Below are positions 1 through 7,694 of a stretch of DNA of 49,021 bases, piece after piece. Each line of letters opens with the position of its first letter. The stretch's first letter is position 1. Source of the stretch: an uncultured Solobacterium sp. Lineage in GTDB: Bacteria > Bacillota_I > Bacilli_A > Erysipelotrichales > Erysipelotrichaceae. The notes below the pieces were generated by a model, which was not told the origin of the DNA, did no database searches, and saw only the letters and a program-made list of their open reading frames with translations. The DNA lies in contig URCJ01000008.1 of assembly GCA_900546285.1 (NCBI GenBank), forward strand, positions 1 through 49,021. Reading direction: 5' to 3'. The position numbers were made by a program, and so were the translations under genes.

Positions 1-166
1 TTGTCTTAATTATATGTATGAAGACAAAGATAACAATAATAATCAATAATCAATAAAATAAATCATCAATGTCTATCAAAGACTCTTTTAATAGTGCGTT
101 AATTGAAAATCGGTCATAAACCTTAGATTTTGGTTTTATGACCGACGCATTGAATTTCTTAATATA
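1..166. other. Left-edge intergenic stretch with two inverted repeats
   Basis: No coding region is visible here. Positions 1-7 and 20-26 form a 7-bp inverted repeat (TTGTCTT/AAGACAA). Positions 111-122 and 132-144 form a longer near-perfect stem (CGGTCATAAACC against GGTTTTATGACCG). Neither is followed by a good T-run on either strand, so they could be weak terminators of a gene left of the window or protein-binding sites. Confidence 0.4.
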
Positions 167-189
167 CAAAAAAGAGCAAAGTGCTCTTA
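167..189 (-). terminator. Rho-independent terminator of the amino-acid ABC operon
   Basis: On the minus strand AAGAGCA-CTT-TGCTCTT is followed by a T-run. The stem begins inside the stop codon of the ATPase gene, so termination follows the last codon directly. Confidence 0.8.
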
Positions 190-933
190 GTACATTACTT
201 TACTTAAGAACAACTTCGCTCTATCAGTCTTTGGATTATCAAAGAAATCTTTCGCATTGTTTTCTTCGATAATCTTGCCATCTTCCAAGAAAACAATTCG
301 ATTTGCCACTGTCTTACAGAAACCCATTTCATGAGTAACAATAACCATAGTCATACCCTCTTTTGCCAATTCCTTCATTACTTCAAGAACCTCGATAACC
401 ATTTCAGGATCTAGGGCACTAGTCGGTTCATCAAACAACATTATTTCAGGATTTAAACATAAGGCTCTTGCGATGGCAACTCTTTGTTTCTGACCACCTG
501 ATAAGTTATTTGGATATTCATTCTTTTTATCAGCCAAGCCTACTCTATCTAGATAACCTAGGGCAATCGTTTCCGCTTCATTCTTATCCATTTTTAAGAC
601 ATTAATAAGTGCCAGTGTTAAATTATCTATTACCGTCATATTAGGAAATAAATTGAAATGTTGAAAGACAAAGCCCATATGACTTCTTAACTCTTTAAAC
701 TTTACAGGATTATTTAAATCTAAAAGTTCATCATTAATATAAATATTTCCTTTTTCAGGAATTTCAAGTCCTTCTATACATCTTAAAAGTGTTGATTTAC
801 CTGAACCAGAAGGACCAATCAAACAAACAATTTCACCTTTTTTAACTTCTAATGAAACATTATTTACGGCCTTTAAATGATTTTTAACACCGGAAACAAC
901 GAAAGATTTTGTAATATTTTCTACCTTAATCAC
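187..933 (-). CDS. Polar amino-acid ABC transporter, ATP-binding protein
   Basis: This is the cytoplasmic ATPase that powers amino-acid import by the permease encoded just upstream. The 248-residue protein has Walker A GPSGSGKST at about residues 40-48, the Q-loop near 91, the signature LSGGQ at 144-148 and Walker B IMLFDEP at 164-170, in the GlnQ/ArtP/HisP arrangement and length. The start is GTG at 933, overlapping the permease stop by 8 bases, which implies translational coupling. It is last in an SBP-permease-ATPase operon behind a T-box. The substrate cannot be read from this subunit; arginine is inferred from the T-box specifier. Confidence 0.93.
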   Translation of the reverse strand: MIKVENITKSFVVSGVKNHLKAVNNVSLEVKKGEIVCLIGPSGSGKSTLLRCIEGLEIPEKGNIYINDELLDLNNPVKFKELRSHMGFVFQHFNLFPNMTVIDNLTLALINVLKMDKNEAETIALGYLDRVGLADKKNEYPNNLSGGQKQRVAIARALCLNPEIMLFDEPTSALDPEMVIEVLEVMKELAKEGMTMVIVTHEMGFCKTVANRIVFLEDGKIIEENNAKDFFDNPKTDRAKLFLSKVMY

Positions 934-1609
934 TTAATGCCAACCCCATTTCTATTTTCTTTCCAATTAAAGATATTACTATAGTGATAATCAAATAATA
1001 TACAGCTGCTATACAATATGGAGACATAACATCATAATAATTAGTTCCAAGAATTTGAGCACCCTTTAACAATTCAACTGCACCTATAGTACTTATTAAA
1101 GATGTATCCTTAGTAAGTGTAATAAGCTCGGATATCATTGGAGGTACGATATGTTTGAAGGCTTGTGGTAAGATGACAAATTTCATGGTTTGAAACTTGC
1201 TTAAGCCAAGTGTCTCACAAGCTTCTGTTTGTCCCTTATCAACCGCATTAATACCAGATCTAATAAGTTCTGTTTGATACGCACCAGAATTGATAGACAT
1301 AGCTACAACACCAATCAAATAAGGATTCATTCTCATGATTTTTCCACTAAAGGCAGTATAGATAGATGGAATAACCGAGAAGATAATCAAGATTTGAAGT
1401 AGCATCGGTGTGCCTCTTATTACTTCAACATAAATATTAGCTAAGCCCTTTAAAATAATATTCTTACTTCTTTTGCCACACGATCCTAGTATCCCTAATA
1501 TTAGGCCAAAGAAAAGGGATAGAATGGCAATCCCTACCGAATATCCTGTGCCTTTTAATAGGTATAATAGATTTTCAAGTGTAAAGATTTCTTTAAACGC
1601 AATAAACAT
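926..1609 (-). CDS. Polar amino-acid ABC transporter, permease
   Basis: Integral membrane permease of the HisM/GlnP family, 227 residues, with about five hydrophobic helices. The conserved EAA-type cytoplasmic loop that docks the ATPase is visible around residues 130-150 (EACETLGLSKFQTMKFVILPQA). A GAGGGA ribosome site precedes ATG at 1609. Only one permease gene is present, so it probably acts as a homodimer, as is usual for this type. It lies 16 bases after the binding-protein gene and overlaps the ATPase gene. The family is clear; the substrate is inferred only. Confidence 0.92.
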   Translation of the reverse strand: MFIAFKEIFTLENLLYLLKGTGYSVGIAILSLFFGLILGILGSCGKRSKNIILKGLANIYVEVIRGTPMLLQILIIFSVIPSIYTAFSGKIMRMNPYLIGVVAMSINSGAYQTELIRSGINAVDKGQTEACETLGLSKFQTMKFVILPQAFKHIVPPMISELITLTKDTSLISTIGAVELLKGAQILGTNYYDVMSPYCIAAVYYLIITIVISLIGKKIEMGLALSD

Positions 1610-1625
1610 TTCTATCCCTCACATA

Positions 1626-2405
1626 CTATTTAACTTCAATTGGTGAAATTTGATATTGTTCACAAAGTGACTTATATCCATCAGATGCAATAAATAATTC
1701 AATAGCTTGATTAATAATCGCAAGAGTTTTATCATCACCCTTACCAACAACGATATAGCTATATTCGTTCTCAAGAGCTTCATCAAGTACAACATATTTA
1801 CCAGTAGATGCATAAGAAGTTGCTACAGCTTCATCAAGTACAACTGCATCGTATTGATGAGCATCAAGACCTGGAATCATATCATTAACTGATTGAATTG
1901 AAGATACATTTTCTTTACCAAAAGTTTCTTGAGCAAGTTTTTCATCAGTTGATCCTGTTTGAGCAGCAAGTTTTTTATCTTGTAAATCAGCTAATGTTGA
2001 ATAGCCACTATCAGCTAATACCATCACAACTTCTTTTGCGCCAGCATATGGGGTTGAGAAAGTAATTGCTTTTTCTCTCTCCTCGCTCCAAGTAAAACCA
2101 GAAACACCGCAATTTAATTGACCACCTTGGATTTGAGTGATGATATTATCGAAACTCATTTGATAGATTTCAAACTTATAAGTTTTACCATTAGCTTCAC
2201 TTAAAAGTTTTTCCATTGAATTTAACATATCGATATCAAAACCAACAAGATTACCAGCAGTATCTAAAGATTCATAAGGTGCATAGTCTGGAGATAGACC
2301 AACAGAAATAGTTACAGTATCATCGTCTGTAGTATCTTTTGACGAACATGCAAACAGACACATAGCCATCATCATAACGGCCAATAAAGATAATAATTTT
2401 TTCAT
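1626..2405 (-). CDS. Amino-acid ABC transporter substrate-binding lipoprotein
   Basis: Extracytoplasmic solute-binding protein (SBP family 3) that delivers an amino acid to the permease. The start at 2405 is chosen because GGAAGGGAAA precedes this ATG and the product then begins with a lipoprotein signal: MKKLLS, a hydrophobic run and the lipobox LFAC, with Cys20 as the lipidation site. The mature part shows family-3 features: SPDYAPYE near the N-terminus, GFDIDM, FTWSEEREKAITFSTPY and a late VVVGKGDD. At about 259 residues it is normal length. First gene of the operon, directly after the T-box terminator region. Confidence 0.93.
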   Translation of the reverse strand: MKKLLSLLAVMMMAMCLFACSSKDTTDDDTVTISVGLSPDYAPYESLDTAGNLVGFDIDMLNSMEKLLSEANGKTYKFEIYQMSFDNIITQIQGGQLNCGVSGFTWSEEREKAITFSTPYAGAKEVVMVLADSGYSTLADLQDKKLAAQTGSTDEKLAQETFGKENVSSIQSVNDMIPGLDAHQYDAVVLDEAVATSYASTGKYVVLDEALENEYSYIVVGKGDDKTLAIINQAIELFIASDGYKSLCEQYQISPIEVK

Positions 2406-2420
2406 AATAATTTCCCTTCC

Positions 2421-2664
2421 TTGACGGCTATAAAATAAAAAGCCGTCGATATTTTTCATAAAGACGACTTAAAAAAATCGCGGTACCACTTTATTTGCTC
2501 ATCAAATCTGAACCACCTCAACTTTAACGACAGTTAACGACTATCCCTACTGTTAGTTCAAGCTAGTATCTCCAAGGCGCGCTTCCTTGTGTATTACTTG
2601 CCTGCTTTCACCAAACCAAGCTCGCTTTTAAAGTACGTTCACAAGTACTATTCCTCTTCATCGA
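2421..2664 (-). ncRNA. T-box leader (tRNA-sensing riboswitch), candidate arginine specifier
   Basis: Reading the minus strand, the leader has a stem I region with GGTGAAAGC, then GGAAGCGCGCCUUGGAG, and finally the diagnostic T-box core AAAGUGGUACCGCGA at 2478-2492. A hairpin with arms at 2463-2468 and 2442-2447 followed by TTTTTA is the terminator. T-boxes bind an uncharged tRNA by its anticodon and let transcription continue. By position relative to the GAA and CUUGGAG landmarks, the specifier is best read as CGC (2579-2581), arginine; GCG or GCC (alanine) are possible frames. It controls the ABC transporter. Confidence 0.9.
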
Positions 2665-2669
2665 TATAC

Positions 2670-2700
2670 ATTATCTTAAACTAAAAAATGAAAGTGTCAA
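2670..2700 (-). promoter_or_regulatory. Promoter of the T-box leader
   Basis: On the minus strand a consensus -35 TTGACA (2695-2700) is followed by GATAAT (2670-2675) with a long 19-base spacer. The predicted start lies a few bases before the stem I region. Confidence 0.6.
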
Positions 2701-2745
2701 TACATTTTCATGAAAATTATTTACAGTATATGAAAATTGTTTCAT

Positions 2746-3531
2746 TCATTCTTGCCAAGGACAAATAGAAACATAACCAGAATTAGTTAATTCATCTAAA
2801 TAGATACAAACATTGCCCATACTAGTATCCAAACCAGAAACAATAGAATAATATTTATCCAACATAGATAAACCAGTCCATGAGACAAAACAAATATTGC
2901 CATCTTTCATGATGACTTCCATCATATTTTCATCATATGAAAAAGAATATCTATTAATCTCTGATATTTCATTTATAGTCTTTTGGTCAATGTTTTTAAA
3001 ACCTCTCAATACGGTATTTAATTGTTCACTTGTAAAACCAGTCATCTCCGGAAGTTTACTTGTAAGATATTTATTTGAATCGTTTATTTCGACATTTGTG
3101 CCATCTACAAAAATTATTTCTTGATAAGAACCGATAGTTGTATAAGCGATTTGTTTCTTTTCACTAACCTCTATCTCAACAACTTGATCATCTAATTTCT
3201 TTACTTTTACACTATCAAAATAAGGAGACTTTAGCATCCTTTTTTCGCTCATATGAGTTGATGTAAAAAAATACTTATTATCCTCGCTTAGGCCGCTAAG
3301 CCTGATTACATCACTATCTTTTAGATAATAATTGCCTTTAACACTAATATGATAAATATTTGAGTAACTAGATAAAAAGAACATTAGGCAAAGTATTATA
3401 AAGCCTGTAATAATTCCGATTAGAAAATAAAGGTTTTTAAATCCTTTAAATAAAGAAGCGCTTTTCGCATCGCTTCTCTTTTTTCTTAAGAAAGTTTCGT
3501 CTAATTTTATTTTAGAACCATTCTCTAACAA
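2746..3531 (-). CDS. divIB: Cell division protein DivIB/FtsQ
   Basis: Bitopic division protein that scaffolds FtsL/DivIC and septal synthases. The 261-residue product has a basic cytoplasmic N-terminus (about 1-32), one transmembrane helix (about 35-55), then a POTRA-like domain starting IYHISVKGNYYLKDSDVI and a beta domain with the usual VEIEVSEKKQIAY. The start is taken as TTG at 3531 because GGAGAAG lies just upstream and the frame overlaps the murB stop by 7 bases. The neighbours murB and murG are the usual dcw-cluster partners; ftsA and ftsZ are not in the window. Confidence 0.87.
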   Translation of the reverse strand: MLENGSKIKLDETFLRKKRSDAKSASLFKGFKNLYFLIGIITGFIILCLMFFLSSYSNIYHISVKGNYYLKDSDVIRLSGLSEDNKYFFTSTHMSEKRMLKSPYFDSVKVKKLDDQVVEIEVSEKKQIAYTTIGSYQEIIFVDGTNVEINDSNKYLTSKLPEMTGFTSEQLNTVLRGFKNIDQKTINEISEINRYSFSYDENMMEVIMKDGNICFVSWTGLSMLDKYYSIVSGLDTSMGNVCIYLDELTNSGYVSICPWQE

Positions 3532-4412
3532 TTGAACTTCTCCACTTCCATTATCAACTTAACATCAAATTTCTTTTTAACTTCTTCTTGAACCTTATAA
3601 GCTAAAGCTAAATAATCCTCACCAGTACCACCACCTGCATTAATAATAAAATTAGGATGTTTAGTGCTGATTTCAGCACCATTCATATTAGCCCCTCTAA
3701 GGCCTACTTCGTCGATATATTTCCAGGCAAAACCACCCTCTGGATTTCTAAAACAAGAACCAGCACTAGGTTTATCTAAAGGCTGGGTATCCATTCTTCT
3801 ATTTTTTCTATCCTTAATTAGATCTAAAATTTCATCAGCATCACCATGTTCAAGTGTCATATAACAAGCAATCACAATCCACCTTGGATGTTCTTGGAAA
3901 ATAGAATAACGATAAGACAACTTAAGTTCATCTTTTTTCATCCTACAGATTTCGCCATCTTTTAATACTAAAACCTCAGTGACCACATCAGCCATTGATT
4001 TTTTATAAGCGCCAGCATTCATAAAAACAAGGCCGCCTACACTACCTGGTATACCAGAGGCAAATTCCAAACCACTTAATCCAAGTTTTGCGATAGACAT
4101 GCATAAAAACGGCATCATGACACCAGCTTCTACATATAGTTGGTCATTATATACTTCAAAGTTATTAAAATTCTTTAATGAAATAACCACACCTTCAAAG
4201 CGTGATGATCCACAAATTAAATTAGAACCATTGCCAATAACTTTAAAAGGGATGTGTTCGGCTTTGACAAAATCAATAATTTCCTTTAAACAAGCCAAGT
4301 TATATGGTTCTACATAATGAGCAATCTCACCACCCATCTTAACGGTAGTAAGTTTACTAAAAGTTTTATCATCGCGATAATTTCCGCGTTCACATAAAAA
4401 TTCTTTAATCAT
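3525..4412 (-). CDS. murB: UDP-N-acetylenolpyruvoylglucosamine reductase MurB
   Basis: Flavoenzyme that reduces UDP-GlcNAc-enolpyruvate to UDP-MurNAc, the second committed step of peptidoglycan precursor synthesis. The 295-residue protein shows the FAD-binding part (TVKMGGEIAHYVEP, VIGNGSNLI, SGIPGSVGG) and the substrate part YRYSIFQEHPRW, GSCFRNPEGG with the catalytic Ser, and a terminal EVEKF Glu. Length and motifs fit the shorter, Gram-positive MurB type. Its start overlaps the murG stop by 4 bases (ATGA), so murG, murB and divIB are coupled. Confidence 0.95.
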   Translation of the reverse strand: MIKEFLCERGNYRDDKTFSKLTTVKMGGEIAHYVEPYNLACLKEIIDFVKAEHIPFKVIGNGSNLICGSSRFEGVVISLKNFNNFEVYNDQLYVEAGVMMPFLCMSIAKLGLSGLEFASGIPGSVGGLVFMNAGAYKKSMADVVTEVLVLKDGEICRMKKDELKLSYRYSIFQEHPRWIVIACYMTLEHGDADEILDLIKDRKNRRMDTQPLDKPSAGSCFRNPEGGFAWKYIDEVGLRGANMNGAEISTKHPNFIINAGGGTGEDYLALAYKVQEEVKKKFDVKLIMEVEKFNC

Positions 4413-5467
4413 AATTTCTCTATTTTTTCAACAATATCTTCAATAACAGTGCTATTCGCCATACTTTTGGCATTATTAGCTAGACTGTTTAGGGTATCTA
4501 CATCATTTATTATACTATCAATCTTTTCTTTTAAAGAAATAGCACTTAAATCTTTCTCCTCAATCATCAAAGCCGCATCATTTTTAACAAGTGCTAAGGC
4601 ATTAAAATATTGATGATTATTAGGCACATAAGGAGATGGTATCAATATTGCAGGCATACCCAAAGCTGTGATTTCACATAAGGTAGTAGCACCAGCTCTT
4701 GAAACCAATAAATCAGAAGCTTTCATTGCCTTAATGCCATCAATTCTTTCTTTAATTACTAAATAATCTTTCTTTTCAGTTTTACTTACAACATCCTCAT
4801 AATAAGCACTGCCTGTGGCATAAATAACTTGGTATGTACCATCTAATAACTTAAAGAAATCTATCATAACTTTAGTGATAGTTTCTGAGCCTAATGAGCC
4901 CATGAAAATAACAACTGTCTTCTTATTCTTATCTAATCCCAATTCACTTAAATAGTTATCGTCTTTTTTATAATTAAAAGCTTTGCCACTTTGAGGATTA
5001 CCTAAAATAAAAGTATTAGGATTTTTAAATTGGTCCTTGTCTTCAATATATGAGCCAATTACTAAATCAACTTTTGTGTCTAGCATTTTATTAGCCTTAC
5101 CTACAAAAGAATTTTGTTCATGGATGACTGTTTTTAAACCTAATTTCTTAGCTGCTAAAATAACAGGAACCGAAATATAATTACCAAAACCAACGGCCAT
5201 GTCAAAGCCTTTTAATAGTTTTAAGCATTTCCTGTAGGCTTTATTCATGCTGAAAACACTTAATACTTTATTAAAAATATTACCTGATGTTGATGTGATG
5301 TCTAATCCGATAAATTTAAAACCAGCCTTAGGAATTACATCTTTTTCCATTCTATCAATAGAACCAAAGAAGACAATCTCGTTGCCTCTTTTTTCTAATT
5401 CTTCTGCAAGTGTTAATGCAGGATATATATGTCCACCGGTACCTCCGGCTACGATTGCGATTTTCAT
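4409..5467 (-). CDS. murG: UDP-GlcNAc:lipid I transferase MurG
   Basis: Membrane-associated glycosyltransferase that adds GlcNAc to lipid I to make lipid II. The start at 5467 gives MKIAIVAGGTGGHIYP, placing the diagnostic GGTGGH at residues 8-13; any upstream in-frame start adds a non-homologous tail. Other family marks are HEQNSFVGKANK, GSLGS and SRAGATTLCEITALGMPAILIPSP in the C-terminal nucleotide domain. About 352 residues, normal. A TGGTACAAT box ends 7 bases before the ATG, so the gene may also have its own near-leaderless promoter. Confidence 0.95.
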   Translation of the reverse strand: MKIAIVAGGTGGHIYPALTLAEELEKRGNEIVFFGSIDRMEKDVIPKAGFKFIGLDITSTSGNIFNKVLSVFSMNKAYRKCLKLLKGFDMAVGFGNYISVPVILAAKKLGLKTVIHEQNSFVGKANKMLDTKVDLVIGSYIEDKDQFKNPNTFILGNPQSGKAFNYKKDDNYLSELGLDKNKKTVVIFMGSLGSETITKVMIDFFKLLDGTYQVIYATGSAYYEDVVSKTEKKDYLVIKERIDGIKAMKASDLLVSRAGATTLCEITALGMPAILIPSPYVPNNHQYFNALALVKNDAALMIEEKDLSAISLKEKIDSIINDVDTLNSLANNAKSMANSTVIEDIVEKIEKL

Positions 5468-5474
5468 AAGACCT

Positions 5475-5483
5475 ATTGTACCA
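5475..5483 (-). promoter_or_regulatory. Extended -10 box abutting the murG start
   Basis: TGGTACAAT on the minus strand is followed by AGGTCTT and then the murG ATG. Transcription from it would start at or next to the ATG. No convincing -35 is seen; the TGN extension could compensate. Confidence 0.4.
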
Positions 5484-5741
5484 TCATTTAACTTCACGTT
5501 TAAGTTCATCATGCACTGACTTAACTCTTTTCTTAGGTTTGATTGGAATTAAACCAATTAACCTGAAAGTAATAATTGGATTCACAATTACTAACATAAG
5601 AAGCATTAAGCCTGAGTGTACATAATAAGAAGTAGATATCATATCTACAAAGTTATTAAGACAAAAGAATTCAAATAAGCCAAGTAAAATATAGATTAAA
5701 CATGAACTTATAAAATAAATAAAACGATATAGTTTTTTCAT
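5484..5741 (-). CDS. Small membrane protein of unknown function
   Basis: An 85-residue protein that I do not recognise. It has two hydrophobic segments (about residues 7-28 and 41-63) and a strongly basic tail (IKPKKRVKSVHDELKREVK) likely in the cytoplasm. It sits 16 bases before murG on the same strand, so a role around the cell envelope is possible but only suggested by position. No SD precedes ATG at 5741; instead a TAGAAT -10-like box ends 7 bases upstream, hinting at a very short leader. Confidence 0.6.
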   Translation of the reverse strand: MKKLYRFIYFISSCLIYILLGLFEFFCLNNFVDMISTSYYVHSGLMLLMLVIVNPIITFRLIGLIPIKPKKRVKSVHDELKREVK

Positions 5742-5794
5742 CCCTATTATTCTATAACATTTAGGTCATATTGGTGAGGCTAAAAACCAACACA

Positions 5795-5803
5795 TGTTAT
5801 AAT
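5795..5803 (+). promoter_or_regulatory. Extended -10 of the thioredoxin reductase gene
   Basis: TGTTATAAT lies 18 bases before the ATG at 5822, with the SD GAGGTG between them. It lies in the 80-base divergent gap shared with the small membrane-protein gene. Confidence 0.5.
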
Positions 5804-5821
5804 CAAGATGAGGTGAAAAGT

Positions 5822-6718
5822 ATGTTTGATTTAATAATAATTGGTGGTGGTCCTGCGGGACTTAGTGCTGCAATATATGCGTGTCGTGCAAACCTTAAAG
5901 TTGGTATTATTGAACCAATATCACTTGGCGGTAAATTAATTAAGATTGATAAGATTGAAAATTATCCTTCTTTTGAAGAAATAACAGGTTTTGAATTAGC
6001 TGATAAGCTCGCAAACCATACAAATTCTTTTAAGCCTGAGATTATAAATGCCGAGGTTAAATCTATCAATGAACATGTAATTACTTTAGATGATGGAAAA
6101 GAAATAGAAGCTAAGGCAATCATCATTGCCTCTGGTTCTAAGGAAAAGGAATTGGATTTAGAAAAGGCAAATGATTATATTGGTAAGGGTATTTCTTATT
6201 GTGCAGTCTGTGATGGTTTCTTCTATCGTAAAAAAGATATTGTGATTGTGGGTGGCGGTAATAGTGCCTTGCAAGAAGCTTTATATTTAAGTAATATCGT
6301 AAATTCAATCACAATTATCATTAGAAGAGATGAATTTAGAGCTGATGCGACTTTGGTTGATAAGATTAGTGAAGATCCTAAGATTAAAGTAAACAAAAAT
6401 GTCTTACCATATAAGTTATTAATAAGTGATGACAAGATTTCTGGTTTACAAGTAAAGAATAAATTAGATGATTCAATAATGGATATTAAATGTCAAGGAA
6501 TCTTTCCATATCTTGGTTCCATCCCAAATACTTCATTTGTACCTAGTAGTATTTTAGATGAATATGGATGTGTTGTAGTTGATGAAGATATGAAAACTAG
6601 TATTCCTTATATCTTTGGTGCAGGCGATGTTACTAATACTCATTTAAGACAAATCATTACAGCTTGTGGTGATGGTGCTAGAGCTGCAACAAGTGTCATT
6701 AAATACTTGAATAAGTAA
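5822..6718 (+). CDS. trxB: Thioredoxin reductase (NADPH, FAD)
   Basis: Flavoprotein that passes electrons from NADPH to thioredoxin or a related disulfide protein in the cytosol. The start at 5822 is set by GAGGTG upstream and puts the FAD loop GGGPAG at residues 8-13. The redox pair is CAVC at 127-130, followed by DGFF; the pyridine-nucleotide loop GGGNSA and the C-terminal FAD motif FGAGDVTNTHLRQI are all intact. The 298-residue length fits the low-molecular-weight TrxB type. It is a single-gene unit closed by a bidirectional terminator. Confidence 0.93.
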   Translation: MFDLIIIGGGPAGLSAAIYACRANLKVGIIEPISLGGKLIKIDKIENYPSFEEITGFELADKLANHTNSFKPEIINAEVKSINEHVITLDDGKEIEAKAIIIASGSKEKELDLEKANDYIGKGISYCAVCDGFFYRKKDIVIVGGGNSALQEALYLSNIVNSITIIIRRDEFRADATLVDKISEDPKIKVNKNVLPYKLLISDDKISGLQVKNKLDDSIMDIKCQGIFPYLGSIPNTSFVPSSILDEYGCVVVDEDMKTSIPYIFGAGDVTNTHLRQIITACGDGARAATSVIKYLNK

Positions 6719-6744
6719 ACAAAAAGCCCAAAATGGGCTTTTTG
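6719..6744. terminator. Bidirectional terminator between trxB and efp
   Basis: AAAAAGCCCA-AAA-TGGGCTTTTT is symmetric, with T-runs on both strands, and lies between two convergent genes. Confidence 0.9.
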
Positions 6745-7302
6745 TTATGCTCTTGAAGAATATTTACCATCAATAGTAGAAACGATAATCTTTTCACCAT
6801 TGTTGATAAACATTGGAACTTTAACTTGTAAACCTGTTTCACATACTGCGTTCTTTAATGCTGAAGTTGCAGTATCACCCTTAACAGCCAATTCACATTC
6901 AACTAATTCTAGGGCAACCTTATCAGGTAAAGTGATACCTAGGATTTCACCTTGGTAGTCCATAACACTTACTTCTAGGTTTGGAGTTAAGAAGTTCATT
7001 TCCCAACTTAAATTATCCTTTGGAAGTTCGATTTGTTCATAAGTTTCATTATCCATGAACACTAATGCTTCACCAGCATCATATAGGTATTGCATAGCCT
7101 TCTTATCAATAGTAGCCTCGCCTACCTTATCACCACCGATCAAACTTAATTCCTTAACAACACCAGTTCTTGGTTCCTTAACCTTGATCTTAACTTTCAT
7201 CTTTGCCATTGCAGTCTTATTTAAGGCAATGTCGATACATTGATAAAGTTGATTTTCCCAAGTAAAACATTGACCTGGTTTAATTTCTGTACAGTTAATC
7301 AT
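6745..7302 (-). CDS. efp: Elongation factor P, with Met at the modified-residue position
   Basis: Translation factor that relieves ribosome stalling at polyproline. AAGGAGAA precedes ATG at 7302, giving 185 residues, the normal EF-P length, with all three domains: the N-terminal KOW-like domain, the middle OB domain (FMDNETYEQIEL) and the C-terminal domain ending GKYSSRA. Against Bacillus EF-P, as I recall it, the N-terminal domain aligns without gaps, and the tip that normally reads KPGKG reads KTAMA here. Residue 32, normally the post-translationally modified Lys (or Arg in other lineages), is therefore Met. It is the last gene after comGG, 32 bases downstream. Confidence 0.93.
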   Translation of the reverse strand: MINCTEIKPGQCFTWENQLYQCIDIALNKTAMAKMKVKIKVKEPRTGVVKELSLIGGDKVGEATIDKKAMQYLYDAGEALVFMDNETYEQIELPKDNLSWEMNFLTPNLEVSVMDYQGEILGITLPDKVALELVECELAVKGDTATSALKNAVCETGLQVKVPMFINNGEKIIVSTIDGKYSSRA

Positions 7303-7334
7303 ATATTCTCCTTTTTTCCTATGTAATTTTAATA

Positions 7335-7694
7335 TCATCTAACTTTATAGTCAATTATCATTCTATCTTCTACATTTATTGAAAGATTAATTCCATTGCA
7401 TTCTAAATAATAAAGATTACCGTTAGCCACAACATTAACTACCCCTTCACTAATTTCATAAGTTTCTAATGTTTCATCATTACTTAAAATATATTTAGCA
7501 GTATTAATCATTTCAGCTTCTGTCTTAAAATCATCATAGAAGTCATTCATATCAAAATAAACTGTATTAGCACAAATTAGATAATTAGTATAAATCATAA
7601 TCATCTCTAGTGCCATCATCATAATTATCAGAAAGCTCAGGGAGATGAAAGCTTTTTGCTGAGCCAATATTCTTTTCGTATTCCTTATTATCAT
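7335..7694 (-). CDS. ComGG-like minor pilin protein
   Basis: A 119-residue protein with a basic N-terminus, a hydrophobic helix at about 14-40 (AFISLSFLIIMMMALEMIMI) and a small extracytoplasmic domain. Sequence identity to ComGG is not obvious; the call rests on place (last of the comG set), size and pilin-like topology. The classical Gly at the prepilin cleavage site is absent, as is usual for ComGG. The first 110 bases lie inside the comGF reading frame; a weak AAGG precedes ATG at 7694. Starting later would destroy the hydrophobic segment, so the overlap is probably real. Confidence 0.6.
   Translation of the reverse strand: MIIRNTKRILAQQKAFISLSFLIIMMMALEMIMIYTNYLICANTVYFDMNDFYDDFKTEAEMINTAKYILSNDETLETYEISEGVVNVVANGNLYYLECNGINLSINVEDRMIIDYKVR

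Noticed and set aside
2406..2459. Longer start for the substrate-binding protein
   Set aside because: It would translate the T-box terminator hairpin; the downstream ATG has the SD and opens a lipoprotein signal.
2700..2745. Terminator after divIB built from repeated ATTTTCAT
   Set aside because: The repeats do not form a stable stem followed by a T-run.
5468..5512. Longer MurG start at 5512
   Set aside because: The added residues lie upstream of the conserved GGTGGH start region and overlap the preceding gene.
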